A stretch of 64,000 nucleotides of DNA from Candidatus Ozemobacteraceae bacterium (lineage in GTDB: Bacteria > Muiribacteriota > Ozemobacteria > Ozemobacterales > Ozemobacteraceae), in NCBI GenBank assembly GCA_035373905.1, contig DAOSOK010000008.1, positions 77,387 through 141,386 on the forward strand. Reading direction: 5' to 3'. The first letter of the stretch is position 1. Each line of letters begins with the position of its first letter. A program made the translations under genes and the position numbers. Under the pieces are notes generated by a model. It was given only the letters and a program-made list of their open reading frames with translations, was not told where the DNA came from and made no database searches. This document shows, piece after piece, positions 55,753 to 64,000 of the stretch.

Positions 55753-55781
55753 TTTCCGCAGTTGCACGTTCGTGCTAATCT
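55753..55781 (+). promoter_or_regulatory. promoter of the nonulosonic-acid cluster
   Basis: TTTCCG (55753-55758), 17 bases, TAATCT (55776-55781) preceded by TGC. It is 64 bases before the ATG at 55845. Confidence 0.45.
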
Positions 55782-55844
55782 TCTTTGTCACTCTCAATAC
55801 GGTTTCGTCTGTAGCAAACTCATGCAATTCTTGAGGAGCATCCG

Positions 55845-56855
55845 ATGCCCATCGCTGGCAAACGCGTTCTCGTCACCGGTGCCGACGGTTTCATCGGCTC
55901 GCATCTGGCCGAAGAACTGGTCAGGCAGGGCCACCGCGTGCGCGCGTTCGTGCTCTACAACTCGTTCAACAGCTGGGGCTGGCTCGATCGCTCTCCCGAT
56001 GATATCAGGCGCGAACTCGACGTGTTCGCCGGCGACATCCGCGATCCTCACGGCGTGCGGCAGGCGATGCGTGACTGCGATATCGTGTTTCACCTCGCCG
56101 CCCTGATCACCATTCCGTATTCGTATCACTCGCCCGACACATATATCGATACGAATGTGAAGGGCACCCTCAACATCGTGCAGGCCGCCCGCGAACTGGG
56201 CGTTTCGCGTGTTGTTCACACGTCGACGAGCGAGGTTTACGGCACGGCCCGGTTTGTCCCGATCACCGAAGATCATCCGCTTCAGCCCCAGTCGCCCTAT
56301 TCCGCCTCGAAAATCGGCGCCGACCAGATCGCGATGTCGTTCCATCACGCGTTCGGAACGCCGGTCAGCATCATCCGCCCGTTCAACACCTACGGCCCCC
56401 GCCAGTCCGCCCGCGCCGTCATCCCGACCATCATCACGCAGATCGCCGCAGGAAAACGAAAGATCAAGCTCGGTGCCGTTTCCCCGACCCGCGATTTCAA
56501 TTATATTTCCGATACCGTCCGAGGCTTCCTCGCCGTTGCGGAGTCGGCAAAAGCAGTCGGCCAGGTGATAAACATCGGAAGCAACTACGAGATTTCCATC
56601 GGTGATACGGCCCGCCTCATCGCCGACGTCATGGGCGCGTCCATCGATATCGAAACCGACGAACAGCGCCTGCGCCCCGAAAACAGCGAGGTCGAACGCC
56701 TTTGGGCCGACAACAGGAAAGCGCGAGAGATGCTCGGCTGGGAACCCTCTTTCGCCGGCCGCGAAGGCCTCCGCCGCGGCATTGCCGAAACCGTCGCCTG
56801 GCTCTCGAAGCCGGAAATTCTCACCCAGTATAAAATCGATAAATACAATATCTAA
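55845..56855 (+). CDS. legB: NAD-dependent sugar 4,6-dehydratase, LegB-like
   Basis: This 336-aa short-chain dehydrogenase has the NAD motif VTGADGFIGSHLAEELV, the catalytic YSASK (SPYSASKIGADQ) and a Ser/Thr at TSTSEVYG. LegB enzymes make the 6-deoxy-4-keto sugar nucleotide for legionaminic acid; the blocks ALITIPYSYHSPDTYIDTN and FNTYGPRQSARAVIPTIITQ fit that group. It is followed by legG-like and neuB-like genes, which supports a nonulosonic-acid pathway. The substrate nucleotide (UDP or GDP) cannot be decided here. Confidence 0.85.
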   Translation: MPIAGKRVLVTGADGFIGSHLAEELVRQGHRVRAFVLYNSFNSWGWLDRSPDDIRRELDVFAGDIRDPHGVRQAMRDCDIVFHLAALITIPYSYHSPDTYIDTNVKGTLNIVQAARELGVSRVVHTSTSEVYGTARFVPITEDHPLQPQSPYSASKIGADQIAMSFHHAFGTPVSIIRPFNTYGPRQSARAVIPTIITQIAAGKRKIKLGAVSPTRDFNYISDTVRGFLAVAESAKAVGQVINIGSNYEISIGDTARLIADVMGASIDIETDEQRLRPENSEVERLWADNRKAREMLGWEPSFAGREGLRRGIAETVAWLSKPEILTQYKIDKYNI

Positions 56856-56871
56856 CATTATTAGAATAACG

Positions 56872-58044
56872 ATGGCAGAGAAGCGGAAAATTTGCGTCAT
56901 AACAGGCTCGCGCGCAGAGTATGGCCTGCTGTCACCCGTCATGCGCGCGATACGGGAACATCCGGCCCTCGCGCTGCAAATCATCGCGACCGGCGCACAT
57001 CTCAGCGCAGATCATGGCAACACCTTCCGCGCTATCGAGGAGGACGGGTTCGTCATCGACGAGCGTGTTGATCTGAAACTGGCCGGCGACGCCGGGGCTG
57101 AACGCGCCAGGGCGACGGGCAGAGGCGTTTCCGGTTTCGCGGAAGCCTTCTCCCGGCTGGTTCCCGATCTCATTCTGATCCTCGGCGATCGATACGAAAT
57201 CCTCGCAGCGGCGACGGCAGCCCTGTTGATGCGTATTCCCATCGCCCACATCGCCGGCGGAGATGTCACCGAAGGCGCATTCGACGATGCGATCCGCCAC
57301 TGCCTGACAAAACTTTCCCATCTCCATTTCGTGACGTCGGAGTCGGCCGCCGCGCGCGTCCGGCAGCTCGGCGAAGAACCCGACCGCATTATCGTCTCCG
57401 GAAGCACCGGCCTCGACGTCATCAGGTTGTCGCCTCTGCTGGAGCGCCAGGAGGTCGAACGCCGCCTCGACTTTTCCCTGCGCGAACGGAATCTGCTGAT
57501 CACGTTCCATCCCGTCACGCTCGGCAACATATCTGACGAGCGCCAACTGGACGAACTGCTTGCCGCTCTCGACATGCTCGGCCCCGATGTCGGCCTCGTT
57601 TTCACGGCGCCAAATGCAGATCCCGGGGAATCCGCCATCCGGTCGAAGATCGGTGAATATCGTGCAACGCACGCCAACGCCTGTTTGCGCGAATCGCTCG
57701 GCCAGCTTCTGTATCTGAGCACGATGAACTGTTGCGATGCCGTCGTCGGCAACTCCTCGAGCGGCATCTACGAAGCCCCGTCTCTGAAGAAGCCGACGGT
57801 GAACATCGGCGACCGCCAGGCCGGCCGGGAGCGTGCCCCATCCGTGATAGACTGTCCTCCCGATCGCACTGCAATTGCCCAGGCCATCCAAAAGTCCTTC
57901 CACCTCGACTGCACCGGGGTGACAAGTCCCTACGGCGACGGCCACGCCACCGAACGAATCATCGCCCGCCTCTCCTCCATACCAGACTTCAAATCCCTCC
58001 TCCGCAAACATTTCATCGATCTCCCCAGTGTCTTTCATGCATGA
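56872..58044 (+). CDS. legG: hydrolysing UDP-GlcNAc 2-epimerase, NeuC/LegG-like
   Basis: This 390-aa protein has the hydrolysing epimerase signature: ICVITGSRAEYGLLSPVMRAI, LILGDRYEILAA, HIAGGDVTEGAFDDAIRH and VVGNSSSGIYEAPSLKKP. It releases ManNAc, or the diNAc analogue, from the nucleotide sugar for NeuB. It starts 16 bp after legB. Whether it makes sialic or legionaminic precursors depends on legB and the missing aminotransferase and acetyltransferase, which may lie outside the window. A 473-bp gap follows before neuB. Confidence 0.87.
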   Translation: MAEKRKICVITGSRAEYGLLSPVMRAIREHPALALQIIATGAHLSADHGNTFRAIEEDGFVIDERVDLKLAGDAGAERARATGRGVSGFAEAFSRLVPDLILILGDRYEILAAATAALLMRIPIAHIAGGDVTEGAFDDAIRHCLTKLSHLHFVTSESAAARVRQLGEEPDRIIVSGSTGLDVIRLSPLLERQEVERRLDFSLRERNLLITFHPVTLGNISDERQLDELLAALDMLGPDVGLVFTAPNADPGESAIRSKIGEYRATHANACLRESLGQLLYLSTMNCCDAVVGNSSSGIYEAPSLKKPTVNIGDRQAGRERAPSVIDCPPDRTAIAQAIQKSFHLDCTGVTSPYGDGHATERIIARLSSIPDFKSLLRKHFIDLPSVFHA

Positions 58045-58517
58045 ACAGCCAATGATTCGGTCGTCTCGTCCAGTTATGGAGACGGGCTTCAAATCTGTTT
58101 ATCACCGATTTCGAGGTGCTCTTATGGGTGTCTTCGCGAATTACCCCGATCATCCACGAACGGAAAAGGTTTTTCGAAATTCGCAGAGTGACACTCTTGG
58201 AGCCGGCCGAACCGATCCGTACGCGAATCCCATGGCTTGCCATGCCCGTCCAGGAAGGACGGGCACCCCGCAGATCGCCAGGATGGCGATTCTAAGGGGT
58301 TCTGGCAAAGCCATGGAGATGAGCGGGAGGCAATCGGCTCGAGCCGGCGAAAAGGTGTCACGGCGCGATTTTCGAAAAACCGAGGCACACCCCGAACGTT
58401 CGCATTCGAACGGCCTATGCAAATATCCGGTTGCATGCGAGGGATTTGAAACCTCCCCGTCACAAACCATGGATATTCGTCGGCTTGAAATTCGCTATTT
58501 GAATGGGAGAAAGATCA
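58045..58517. other. structured non-coding region before neuB, with AGGA-loop hairpins
   Basis: Hairpins at 58244-58264 (8-bp stem, loop AGGAA) and 58274-58290 (6-bp stem, loop AGGAT) stand in a row; a further stem, CATGG-CTTG-CCATG, is next to them. Several more GGA motifs occur downstream. Loops with GGA are the binding signature of CsrA/RsmA-type regulators, so this may be a regulatory leader or small RNA. An open frame crosses the region but does not look like a protein. Confidence 0.35.
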
Positions 58518-59606
58518 ATGTCTGAACGGCACCAACAAACCCTGATCATCGCCGAAGCCGGGGTCAATCACAACGGCTCCCCCGATCTGGCGCTGCAACT
58601 GGTCGAAATCGCCGCGAAGGCAAAAGCCGACATCGTCAAATTCCAGACCTTCAAGGCCGAACGCGTCATCAGCCGCTACGCGCCGAAGGCCGAATACCAG
58701 ACCCTCACGACCGATGCCCGCGAGTCCCAGCTCGACATGGTGCGCAAGCTGGAGCTCGACGAGGAAACGCATCTGAAACTCTTCAAGCACTGCACGGAGC
58801 TCGGCATCGAATTCCTTTCGACCCCGTTCGACGAGGAGAGCGTCGATCTGCTCGTCAAGCTGGGGGTGAAGCGACTCAAGATCCCCTCGGGCGAGATCAC
58901 GAACGGCCCGCTACTGCTGAAAATCGCCCGCACCGGCCTTCCCGTGATTTTCTCGACGGGTATGGCCACCCTTCCCGAGGTCGAGGAAGCTCTCGGCGTG
59001 CTGGCCTTCGGCTATTCGAACCGCCGGGAACCCCCGTCACGCGATCTGTTCAGAGACGCCCTCGCCACAGGCGCCGGGCAGGCGCACCTCGCGGCGAAAG
59101 TGACGCTCATGCACTGCACGACGGAGTATCCGGCGCCGTTCGAGGACGTGAATCTCCGTGCCATGGACACGATGCGGGAGGCATACGGCCTGCCTGTCGG
59201 CTTGTCGGACCATACGACCGGCATCACGGTCGCTCTGGCCGCTGCAGCTCGCGGCGCGGCCGTCATCGAAAAGCACTTCACCACCGACAAATCCCTTCCG
59301 GGCCCCGATCACAAGGCATCCCTCGATCCGCAGGAACTCGCGGCCCTCGTGACCGGCATCCGTCATATCGAGGTTGCCCTGGGCACCGGCGCCAAGCAAC
59401 CGGCCCCGTCGGAGCGCAAGAACATCGCGATCGCGAGAAAGAGCCTGGTCGCCGCCGTTCCCATCAAGGCCGGCGAACCGTTCACCCCCGAAAATCTCAC
59501 CGCCAAGCGCCCCGGCACCGGCATCTCCCCGATGGACTACTGGGCCTCGCTCGGCCACCCCGCCCATCACGACTACGACACCGACGAACCGATAGGAGCC
59601 CCGTAA
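58518..59606 (+). CDS. neuB: N-acetylneuraminate/legionaminate synthase family
   Basis: This 362-aa protein condenses an N-acetylhexosamine with phosphoenolpyruvate to a nonulosonic acid. Motifs are LIIAEAGVNHNGSPDLA, IVKFQTFKAE, LKIPSGEITNGPLL, the metal His in GLSDHTTG and VIEKHFT, and the C-terminal SAF domain (FTPENLTAKRPGTGISP). With legB and legG upstream it completes the core of the pathway. The start at 58518 follows GGGAG; an in-frame ATG at 58503 is the alternative. The sugar specificity (LegI or NeuB) is not certain. Confidence 0.92.
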   Translation: MSERHQQTLIIAEAGVNHNGSPDLALQLVEIAAKAKADIVKFQTFKAERVISRYAPKAEYQTLTTDARESQLDMVRKLELDEETHLKLFKHCTELGIEFLSTPFDEESVDLLVKLGVKRLKIPSGEITNGPLLLKIARTGLPVIFSTGMATLPEVEEALGVLAFGYSNRREPPSRDLFRDALATGAGQAHLAAKVTLMHCTTEYPAPFEDVNLRAMDTMREAYGLPVGLSDHTTGITVALAAAARGAAVIEKHFTTDKSLPGPDHKASLDPQELAALVTGIRHIEVALGTGAKQPAPSERKNIAIARKSLVAAVPIKAGEPFTPENLTAKRPGTGISPMDYWASLGHPAHHDYDTDEPIGAP

Positions 59607-59607
59607 C

Positions 59608-60279
59608 ATGGTCTGGGACCCCGTCTGGGAAAAAATCTTCGCCTCCCGCGCCTGGGGCCGCTACCCAGGCGAAGAACTCGTCCGCTTCGTCGCCCGGAAC
59701 TTCTACGACGCCCCCGACCGCACCGCCATCAAATTTCTCGAACTCGGCTGCGGCCCCGGCCCGAATCTCTGGTTCCTCGCCCGCGAAGGCTTCACCGCCT
59801 TCGGGATCGACGGCTCGCCCTCAGCACTCAGCCAGGCCCGCGCCCGCCTGGATCAAGAGGTTCCCAACTGGCGCGGTGCCCTCCTCCAGGGCGAACTCCT
59901 CCATTTGCCCTTCCCCGACAACTCCTTCGACGCCCTCATCGACAACGAAGCCGTCTCCTGCAACTCCTTCGAAGACGCCTGCCACATCTACGCCGAAGCC
60001 CACCGCGTCCTGAAACCCGGAGGCAAACTCTTCGTCCGCACCTTCGCCACCGGCTCCTGGGGCGACGGCACCGGCACTCCCGCCGGCCACAACGCCTGGC
60101 TCGCCTCCGAAGGCCCCCTCGCCGGCGAAGGCCTCGCCCGTTTCACCGACGAACAGCAACTATTCGATCTTCTCAACGGATTTTTCCAGGACTCAGTAAA
60201 ATTACTCCATTCGACTGATAAAAATGTAACTCACGCTGTCGTTGAGTGGTTCGTGCAGGCTGGCAAGGCTCTTAAATGA
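59608..60279 (+). CDS. SAM-dependent methyltransferase
   Basis: This 223-aa protein has the class I SAM-binding motif FLELGCGPGPNLWFLA, the acidic residue in FGIDGSPSAL and a Methyltransf_11-type LLHLPFPDNSFDALIDNEAV. It starts 1 bp after neuB and overlaps the following GT2 gene by 4 bp, so it is tightly linked to the glycan cluster. It may methylate the sugar or a glycan intermediate. The C-terminal 35 residues use AT-rich codons, the first sign of the composition change seen downstream. Confidence 0.85.
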   Translation: MVWDPVWEKIFASRAWGRYPGEELVRFVARNFYDAPDRTAIKFLELGCGPGPNLWFLAREGFTAFGIDGSPSALSQARARLDQEVPNWRGALLQGELLHLPFPDNSFDALIDNEAVSCNSFEDACHIYAEAHRVLKPGGKLFVRTFATGSWGDGTGTPAGHNAWLASEGPLAGEGLARFTDEQQLFDLLNGFFQDSVKLLHSTDKNVTHAVVEWFVQAGKALK

Positions 60280-61205
60280 ACACTCCCGAATTCAGTCTGA
60301 TTATTACCACATACAATTCGTCTCGGACCATCGATCAAGCGTTGAAAAGCGTCGAAAATCTTGAAGACGCGAAAAACATCGAAGTCATTATCTCAGATGA
60401 CGCATCTCAGGATGACACTGTCGGACATATCACAGCCTGGGCTCATCGCTGCAATGATATATTTAACAATATTATTGTAATTCCAAACGAGGTAAACTTA
60501 GGGATAGCCGGCAATCATACGCTTGCATTTGGATGCGCCACTGCTGCATTTGGAACGTATATTGGCGGAGACGACTATTTTATACGCCCAGATTTCTTTC
60601 GCAACCTGCGTCGTCATATCGATTCAAATCTGAAAATTGCAAAAACAGATCTCATATCCATATTTGAAGAGACGGGAGCGGCAATTCCGACATTTCACGA
60701 GGTCGCTCGCTTTTTCGCCTATCCATTACCTATGCAAAAACGCCTCATGTGTCTCGTCGGCAATGTTATCGCAGGCGGTCCCGGCACCATTTTGCATATC
60801 CCGACCCTGAAACAACTAGGCTATTTCGGTAAAGAAATACGTGTGTTTGAAGATTTTCAGGTCTATCTATCTTTTCTTTTCGCCGGATACCGCATTCGCA
60901 TGCTGCCTGTGCAGGGCATCGCCTGGCGCCGGCACCTCGGATCCCTTTCCTATTCCCAGAAAGAGCGGATGCACGAGGCTCAGGGAGCCATCTACAACAC
61001 TTACATTCGCCCCCATCTCCCTCGCCTCCCCTATATCACAAGGTCTTTAACCAAGTTGCGCTACGCTTTTCCCACGGGCATATGGGTAAAACTTTTCTGC
61101 CCTCTCTGGTGGGGTCACTTACTACACGTTTTCTTGAGAGAGGCACGAGAGCCTACTTCAACCCTGAAATCATCAGAACCGAAGATTTTGGACATAGAAG
61201 CATGA
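60276..61205 (+). CDS. GT2 glycosyltransferase
   Basis: This 309-aa protein has the GT2 signature FSLIITTYNSSRTIDQAL and IISDDASQDDTV, and a GGDDYF motif near residue 100 as the metal-binding acidic block. It probably adds a sugar to a surface glycan. The gene is much richer in A+T than those before it and is likely acquired. It overlaps the methyltransferase gene by 4 bp. A second GT2 gene converges on it. Confidence 0.86.
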   Translation: MNTPEFSLIITTYNSSRTIDQALKSVENLEDAKNIEVIISDDASQDDTVGHITAWAHRCNDIFNNIIVIPNEVNLGIAGNHTLAFGCATAAFGTYIGGDDYFIRPDFFRNLRRHIDSNLKIAKTDLISIFEETGAAIPTFHEVARFFAYPLPMQKRLMCLVGNVIAGGPGTILHIPTLKQLGYFGKEIRVFEDFQVYLSFLFAGYRIRMLPVQGIAWRRHLGSLSYSQKERMHEAQGAIYNTYIRPHLPRLPYITRSLTKLRYAFPTGIWVKLFCPLWWGHLLHVFLREAREPTSTLKSSEPKILDIEA

Positions 61206-61241
61206 CACCACTCTCTCCCTCCACAAGCAACAATCAAGATT

Positions 61242-62240
61242 TTATCTTGCTTCTTCGCCGCACCCAAAAATCATGTCCCTCCAACAAGCCAGTGTATTTT
61301 TCATTTTTCCAGCAATCTTTCGAAGCGGAATAATCTTCAAAAGGCAGCTGTAGATTACGAGAAAATACAACGAAATATAGAAATATATTTCACGATGATA
61401 TTTTCTCATAGAGTCCCAATACACTTTCAGTCCAAAATGATCACTTGTGAATTGATTGAAAAAATCAAAATAAAATGGAATAATATGCCAAAATAAGACC
61501 TGACATTTTTCTCTTGCAAATACCCGTTTATCAAGTAGCCCCTTTTTAAGGCTTTCTTCCAGTATATTTATATATTTATTTCCAAATATCTCCGCCTCAT
61601 TTCGCTGTTTTCTGATCATTTTCTGCCATTGCAAACATTCAATACTGCATGCAACCACTTTTTTCTTTTCCTCTAAAATCCTCAGCAGGATATCAAGGTG
61701 AGGGAAATCAGGCTCATATTGTTCAAACGCGCCCTGTACCTTTTCATAGACATCCCGCCTGAAAAAATAAGCGCCAGCCCATGTCGCATGATATGAAAAC
61801 CTTCGAACAAGATCATTAACATTTTCAATAACCCTTTCACGGATACTTAGTTTTTTCATTCCGTGAATATAAATTATTGATGCATCCCCATTATCCCGGA
61901 CAGCTTGCAAACACTTTTCGACTCCACCCGGCAAAAATAGAAAACTATCGTTATGCAGTTTTAAAAATTCGCCTTTTCCATATCTCATTGATCGTTCAAA
62001 ATTACAATTTGCGCCCACAGGGATATCCGATCTGATTGAAACGATTTTTCCATGAAACATTGTCTGATACTGTTTCACAACTTCAGGAGTATTGTCCGTC
62101 GACGCGTTATCAGAAACAACTATTTCAACATCGTTGCTTTCAAGAAACACCCTCTGAGAAACAATTGATGCCAATGTTTTTTCTAAAAACGAAGCTCGAT
62201 TATATGTTGGAATACAAATTGTCAACACAGGATTTTTCAC
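61242..62240 (-). CDS. GT2 glycosyltransferase with C-terminal helices
   Basis: This 332-aa protein has a GT2 domain (LTICIPTYNRASFLEKTL, IVVSDNASTDNTPEV, and KLHNDSFLF as the acidic block). The C-terminal 80 residues have a hydrophobic stretch (FYISLYFLVIYSCLLKIIPL) that may anchor it to the membrane. AT-rich throughout. The start overlaps the stop of the upstream 62237-62614 frame by 4 bp, placing it in the same operon as the GT-C-like gene. Confidence 0.85.
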   Translation of the reverse strand: MKNPVLTICIPTYNRASFLEKTLASIVSQRVFLESNDVEIVVSDNASTDNTPEVVKQYQTMFHGKIVSIRSDIPVGANCNFERSMRYGKGEFLKLHNDSFLFLPGGVEKCLQAVRDNGDASIIYIHGMKKLSIRERVIENVNDLVRRFSYHATWAGAYFFRRDVYEKVQGAFEQYEPDFPHLDILLRILEEKKKVVACSIECLQWQKMIRKQRNEAEIFGNKYINILEESLKKGLLDKRVFAREKCQVLFWHIIPFYFDFFNQFTSDHFGLKVYWDSMRKYHREIYFYISLYFLVIYSCLLKIIPLRKIAGKMKNTLACWRDMIFGCGEEAR

Positions 62241-62614
62241 GGCTGTTTATCCTGAGCTTCACTTTTTTTTGCAGATGATATTTCGACAACAAGCAGTTCA
62301 ATATCTTCCCGAAAAGATATTTCAGAAATTGTTCTGGAATCGAACTCCTTCGGCAAGAGACCCCACAAATGTTGATTTTCCAACCATTTCTTTCCCTTCA
62401 GCCAGTTCCGGAAAGCATTGGCATAATCGCCACTGGCCACCGCCAGTCTGATCCCTCTTCGTTCCATGACATCCAAAAAGGTGCCATTTTTCCTTGCCAT
62501 AAATGCCTCGTGGTCCAATGCCAATCCTAGACCAGAGACACTCTTTATTCCTGTTGCCCAACTTATGAAACCATCATCGAACTCGAGGAACGTCTGGCAA
62601 CCAAGGCGCTGCAT
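62237..62614 (-). CDS. downstream part of a frameshifted GT-C-like protein
   Basis: This 125-aa frame continues naturally from the membrane protein encoded at 62563-63927. A minus-one shift at the A AAA AAG heptamer (62617-62623) reads Lys-Lys-Glu-Met-Gln-Arg-Leu and joins the two into about 563 residues. The segment has a soluble alpha/beta look (TFLEFDDGFISWATG, then GIRLAVASGDYANAF). It may be made by programmed frameshifting, or the gap may be a one-base loss in the A run. Separate initiation at ATG 62614 is also possible but lacks a clear ribosome binding site. Confidence 0.6.
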   Translation of the reverse strand: MQRLGCQTFLEFDDGFISWATGIKSVSGLGLALDHEAFMARKNGTFLDVMERRGIRLAVASGDYANAFRNWLKGKKWLENQHLWGLLPKEFDSRTISEISFREDIELLVVEISSAKKSEAQDKQP

Positions 62615-63927
62615 CTCTTTTTTAATACTCTCTCTCTCTCTGCAAATATTTGCCGCTGTGGTCCGCTCCTTTCATTACACTTATGATTGATAAAAGCATT
62701 GCCCAAGAACGTCATAAAAAAGAAAAGGACCATTCCCGACAAAAGACGACCATAGCCCCCAACATCAAGCCAGAATGGCAATATGTTAAGGAGTTCATTC
62801 ACAAGCAGAGCCACAAGAATATTGGAAAAAATGACAGGAACCGCATAATACCAATATCCCTGATGCCAAAGACTGACGAACGCAACGTTGTAGAAGCACT
62901 TTCCCAATACCCCAGCGGCAATATACGAGAAAATATCGGGAAATCCTTGAAACCAGTCTCGACGCCGAAGGAATAAATAGATGGAACAAACAATCATCGG
63001 AAAAAACATCTGGAACTCTCGAATGAAATTCTCGGAAAAAGAGGAGTAACTGAGCATCCGATTCGCGGAAAACATGGGTTCGTCCCACGAAAAGACAGGT
63101 AGCGCAAGCCGGACCAACTCCCTGAAATTATTTACGATGGCCAAGCCAGCTTTCGCCGAACCGCTCATAGGCATGAGCACTCCGACTGTTACGATATTGT
63201 AGGCAAGATAGGAAAGTATGAAAACAAGAGGCACAACAATGCCAACGGCAACCCTTCGTGCACCTATCTCCTGGGTATGCCTCACCAGATATGCGAGAAT
63301 TGCCAGCAAAATAAAAACATCGTCGAGCCGGGCAAGCACACCCAACCCCATTAAAATAGAAGCAACCACAGCGCCGACCCTATCCGAGGCAGTAAGAATC
63401 ACCACGATCACAAGCGAAAAAAGAAAAAGTGATAGAGGTGATTCCATGCCATTTGCATAACTCCAAAAAGCCAAGTGATCTGGAGCAATCGGCATTGCCA
63501 ATAGCCATGAAAAGCCCGGAATAAGAAATGGGAACACCACCCATATATGGGCAAGCCTTGACGTCAGTGAAAAACAAAGTATTCCAGCAGAGACAGATAC
63601 TAGGGTGAGTGACACGTAGAAAACCGAAATCAGAACCTCTCCCCCATCACGGCCAAAAAGTCCGACAAATTGCAGGGCGCTCAAGCAAAATTGCCAAAGA
63701 GGATGGAACCCATTTGTCGGATTGCTCCCATCAAATGAATAGAAAGGGAGATTAGTCGAATTCTTCGTGATAGTCAGATAATAGAATGCATCATTTGCCA
63801 AAAACTGAAATGGCACCTCACCATTTCCATATCGCCACTGGTAAAGTGCCGGAAATCCGAAAACAAATCCGAAGGCAAAGAAGGCCAATAATAATTGATT
63901 AATTTTTAGAAGAAATGCCGATTTCAT
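62563..63927 (-). CDS. GT-C-like multi-pass membrane protein, N-terminal part
   Basis: This 454-aa frame encodes about ten hydrophobic helices. The first loop has NDAFYYLTITKNS and SFDGSNPTNGFHPLW, typical of GT-C type membrane glycosyltransferases (mannosyltransferase-like), in which the Asp of NDAFYY is the likely metal or catalytic residue. The last 17 residues, after the Lys-Lys at the slippery heptamer, are basic and Ser-rich and look like out-of-frame sequence. The continuing frame lies at 62237-62614. The gene is AT-rich. No clear ribosome binding site precedes the ATG. Confidence 0.72.
   Translation of the reverse strand: MKSAFLLKINQLLLAFFAFGFVFGFPALYQWRYGNGEVPFQFLANDAFYYLTITKNSTNLPFYSFDGSNPTNGFHPLWQFCLSALQFVGLFGRDGGEVLISVFYVSLTLVSVSAGILCFSLTSRLAHIWVVFPFLIPGFSWLLAMPIAPDHLAFWSYANGMESPLSLFLFSLVIVVILTASDRVGAVVASILMGLGVLARLDDVFILLAILAYLVRHTQEIGARRVAVGIVVPLVFILSYLAYNIVTVGVLMPMSGSAKAGLAIVNNFRELVRLALPVFSWDEPMFSANRMLSYSSFSENFIREFQMFFPMIVCSIYLFLRRRDWFQGFPDIFSYIAAGVLGKCFYNVAFVSLWHQGYWYYAVPVIFSNILVALLVNELLNILPFWLDVGGYGRLLSGMVLFFFMTFLGNAFINHKCNERSGPQRQIFAERERVLKKRCSALVARRSSSSMMVS
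62617..62623 (-). other. A AAA AAG slippery heptamer
   Basis: In the zero frame of the membrane protein the codons are TTA AAA AAG, so the heptamer A AAA AAG is in the phase required for minus-one slippage, as in E. coli dnaX. A GA-rich run about 8-20 bases upstream could act as an internal Shine-Dalgarno. The minus-one frame continues as the 62237-62614 segment. Confidence 0.55.
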
Positions 63928-64000
63928 CTTATAGCATGAATAATAGGGTAGTGGCAGGGCTTGACTGATGGCTTTGAAGTGTACTATGGTGCCTCCAATC

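Noticed and set aside
58028..58525. Open frame of 165 codons between the legG-like gene and neuB
   Set aside because: It runs through hairpins with no ribosome binding site or plausible domain, and residues reflect the repeat-like DNA; treated as non-coding.

Overview
The window reads as a chromosomal segment of a GC-rich, diderm-like, non-model bacterium. It has many signal peptides, a lipoprotein, nonulosonic-acid genes and a murein amidase. Signalling and scaffold genes are numerous: three class III nucleotidyl cyclases, tandem PilZ domains, HDOD and PP2C response regulators, a lone CheW, and HEAT, TPR and ankyrin proteins. Ycf46-type AAA, NFACT/RqcH and CxxC zinc-ribbon proteins are also present. 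This mix recalls deep-branching phyla such as Candidatus Riflebacteria, but that placement is a guess from gene content. I saw no rRNA, tRNA, CRISPR array, transposase or integrase.

Layout. 1-9.3 kb: a truncated zinc-ribbon membrane protein, then a tight four-gene operon of two membrane cyclases overlapping by 8 bp, a 344-aa protein with a NHLP-like N-terminus, TRGIRPD repeats and an STN-like domain, and a cobalamin-type radical SAM enzyme. 9.4-19.1 kb: secreted clostripain-like protease, ankyrin protein, L-asparaginase, a cytosolic cyclase, two secreted unknowns, a GH13 glycosidase and a secreted zinc-ribbon protein. 19.1-26.4 kb: glycosyltransferase-methyltransferase fusion, EamA transporter, a short M1-peptidase-like N-domain, secreted unknowns and a penicillin acylase. 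26.5-31.7 kb: rubredoxin-CheW-AAA operon diverging from a PilZ-small membrane protein-radical SAM operon. 32-41.5 kb: housekeeping genes rph-rdgB, ftsH, a wecB-type epimerase and an amidase, plus a DUF120-like protein, an MBL hydrolase and zinc-ribbon and HEAT proteins. 41.7-49.9 kb: a minus-strand operon of a DnaB-like ATPase, TPR protein, HEAT protein and M30-like metalloprotease lipoprotein. 50-55.6 kb: two response regulators, an NFACT protein and a secreted beta-propeller. 55.8-64 kb: surface-glycan genes, with legB-, legG- and neuB-like genes, a methyltransferase, two GT2 enzymes and a GT-C-like membrane protein interrupted at an A AAA AAG heptamer. Base composition drops sharply after about 60.3 kb.

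Most notable: (i) the tandem membrane cyclases carry complementary active-site losses. The first lacks a metal-binding Asp and the second lacks the transition-state Arg, so only a heterodimer would hold one complete site, as in mammalian C1/C2. (ii) These cyclases are co-transcribed with a RiPP-precursor-like protein and a B12 radical SAM enzyme. (iii) A dispersed palindromic element has seven recognisable copies, one with clear terminal inverted repeats; two copies supply the stop codon of the neighbouring gene. (iv) A canonical minus-one slippery heptamer joins two halves of a membrane protein. (v) Short AT-rich patches rich in ATA codons recur inside GC-rich genes. Promoters are often of the extended minus-10 type TGnTAnnnT.
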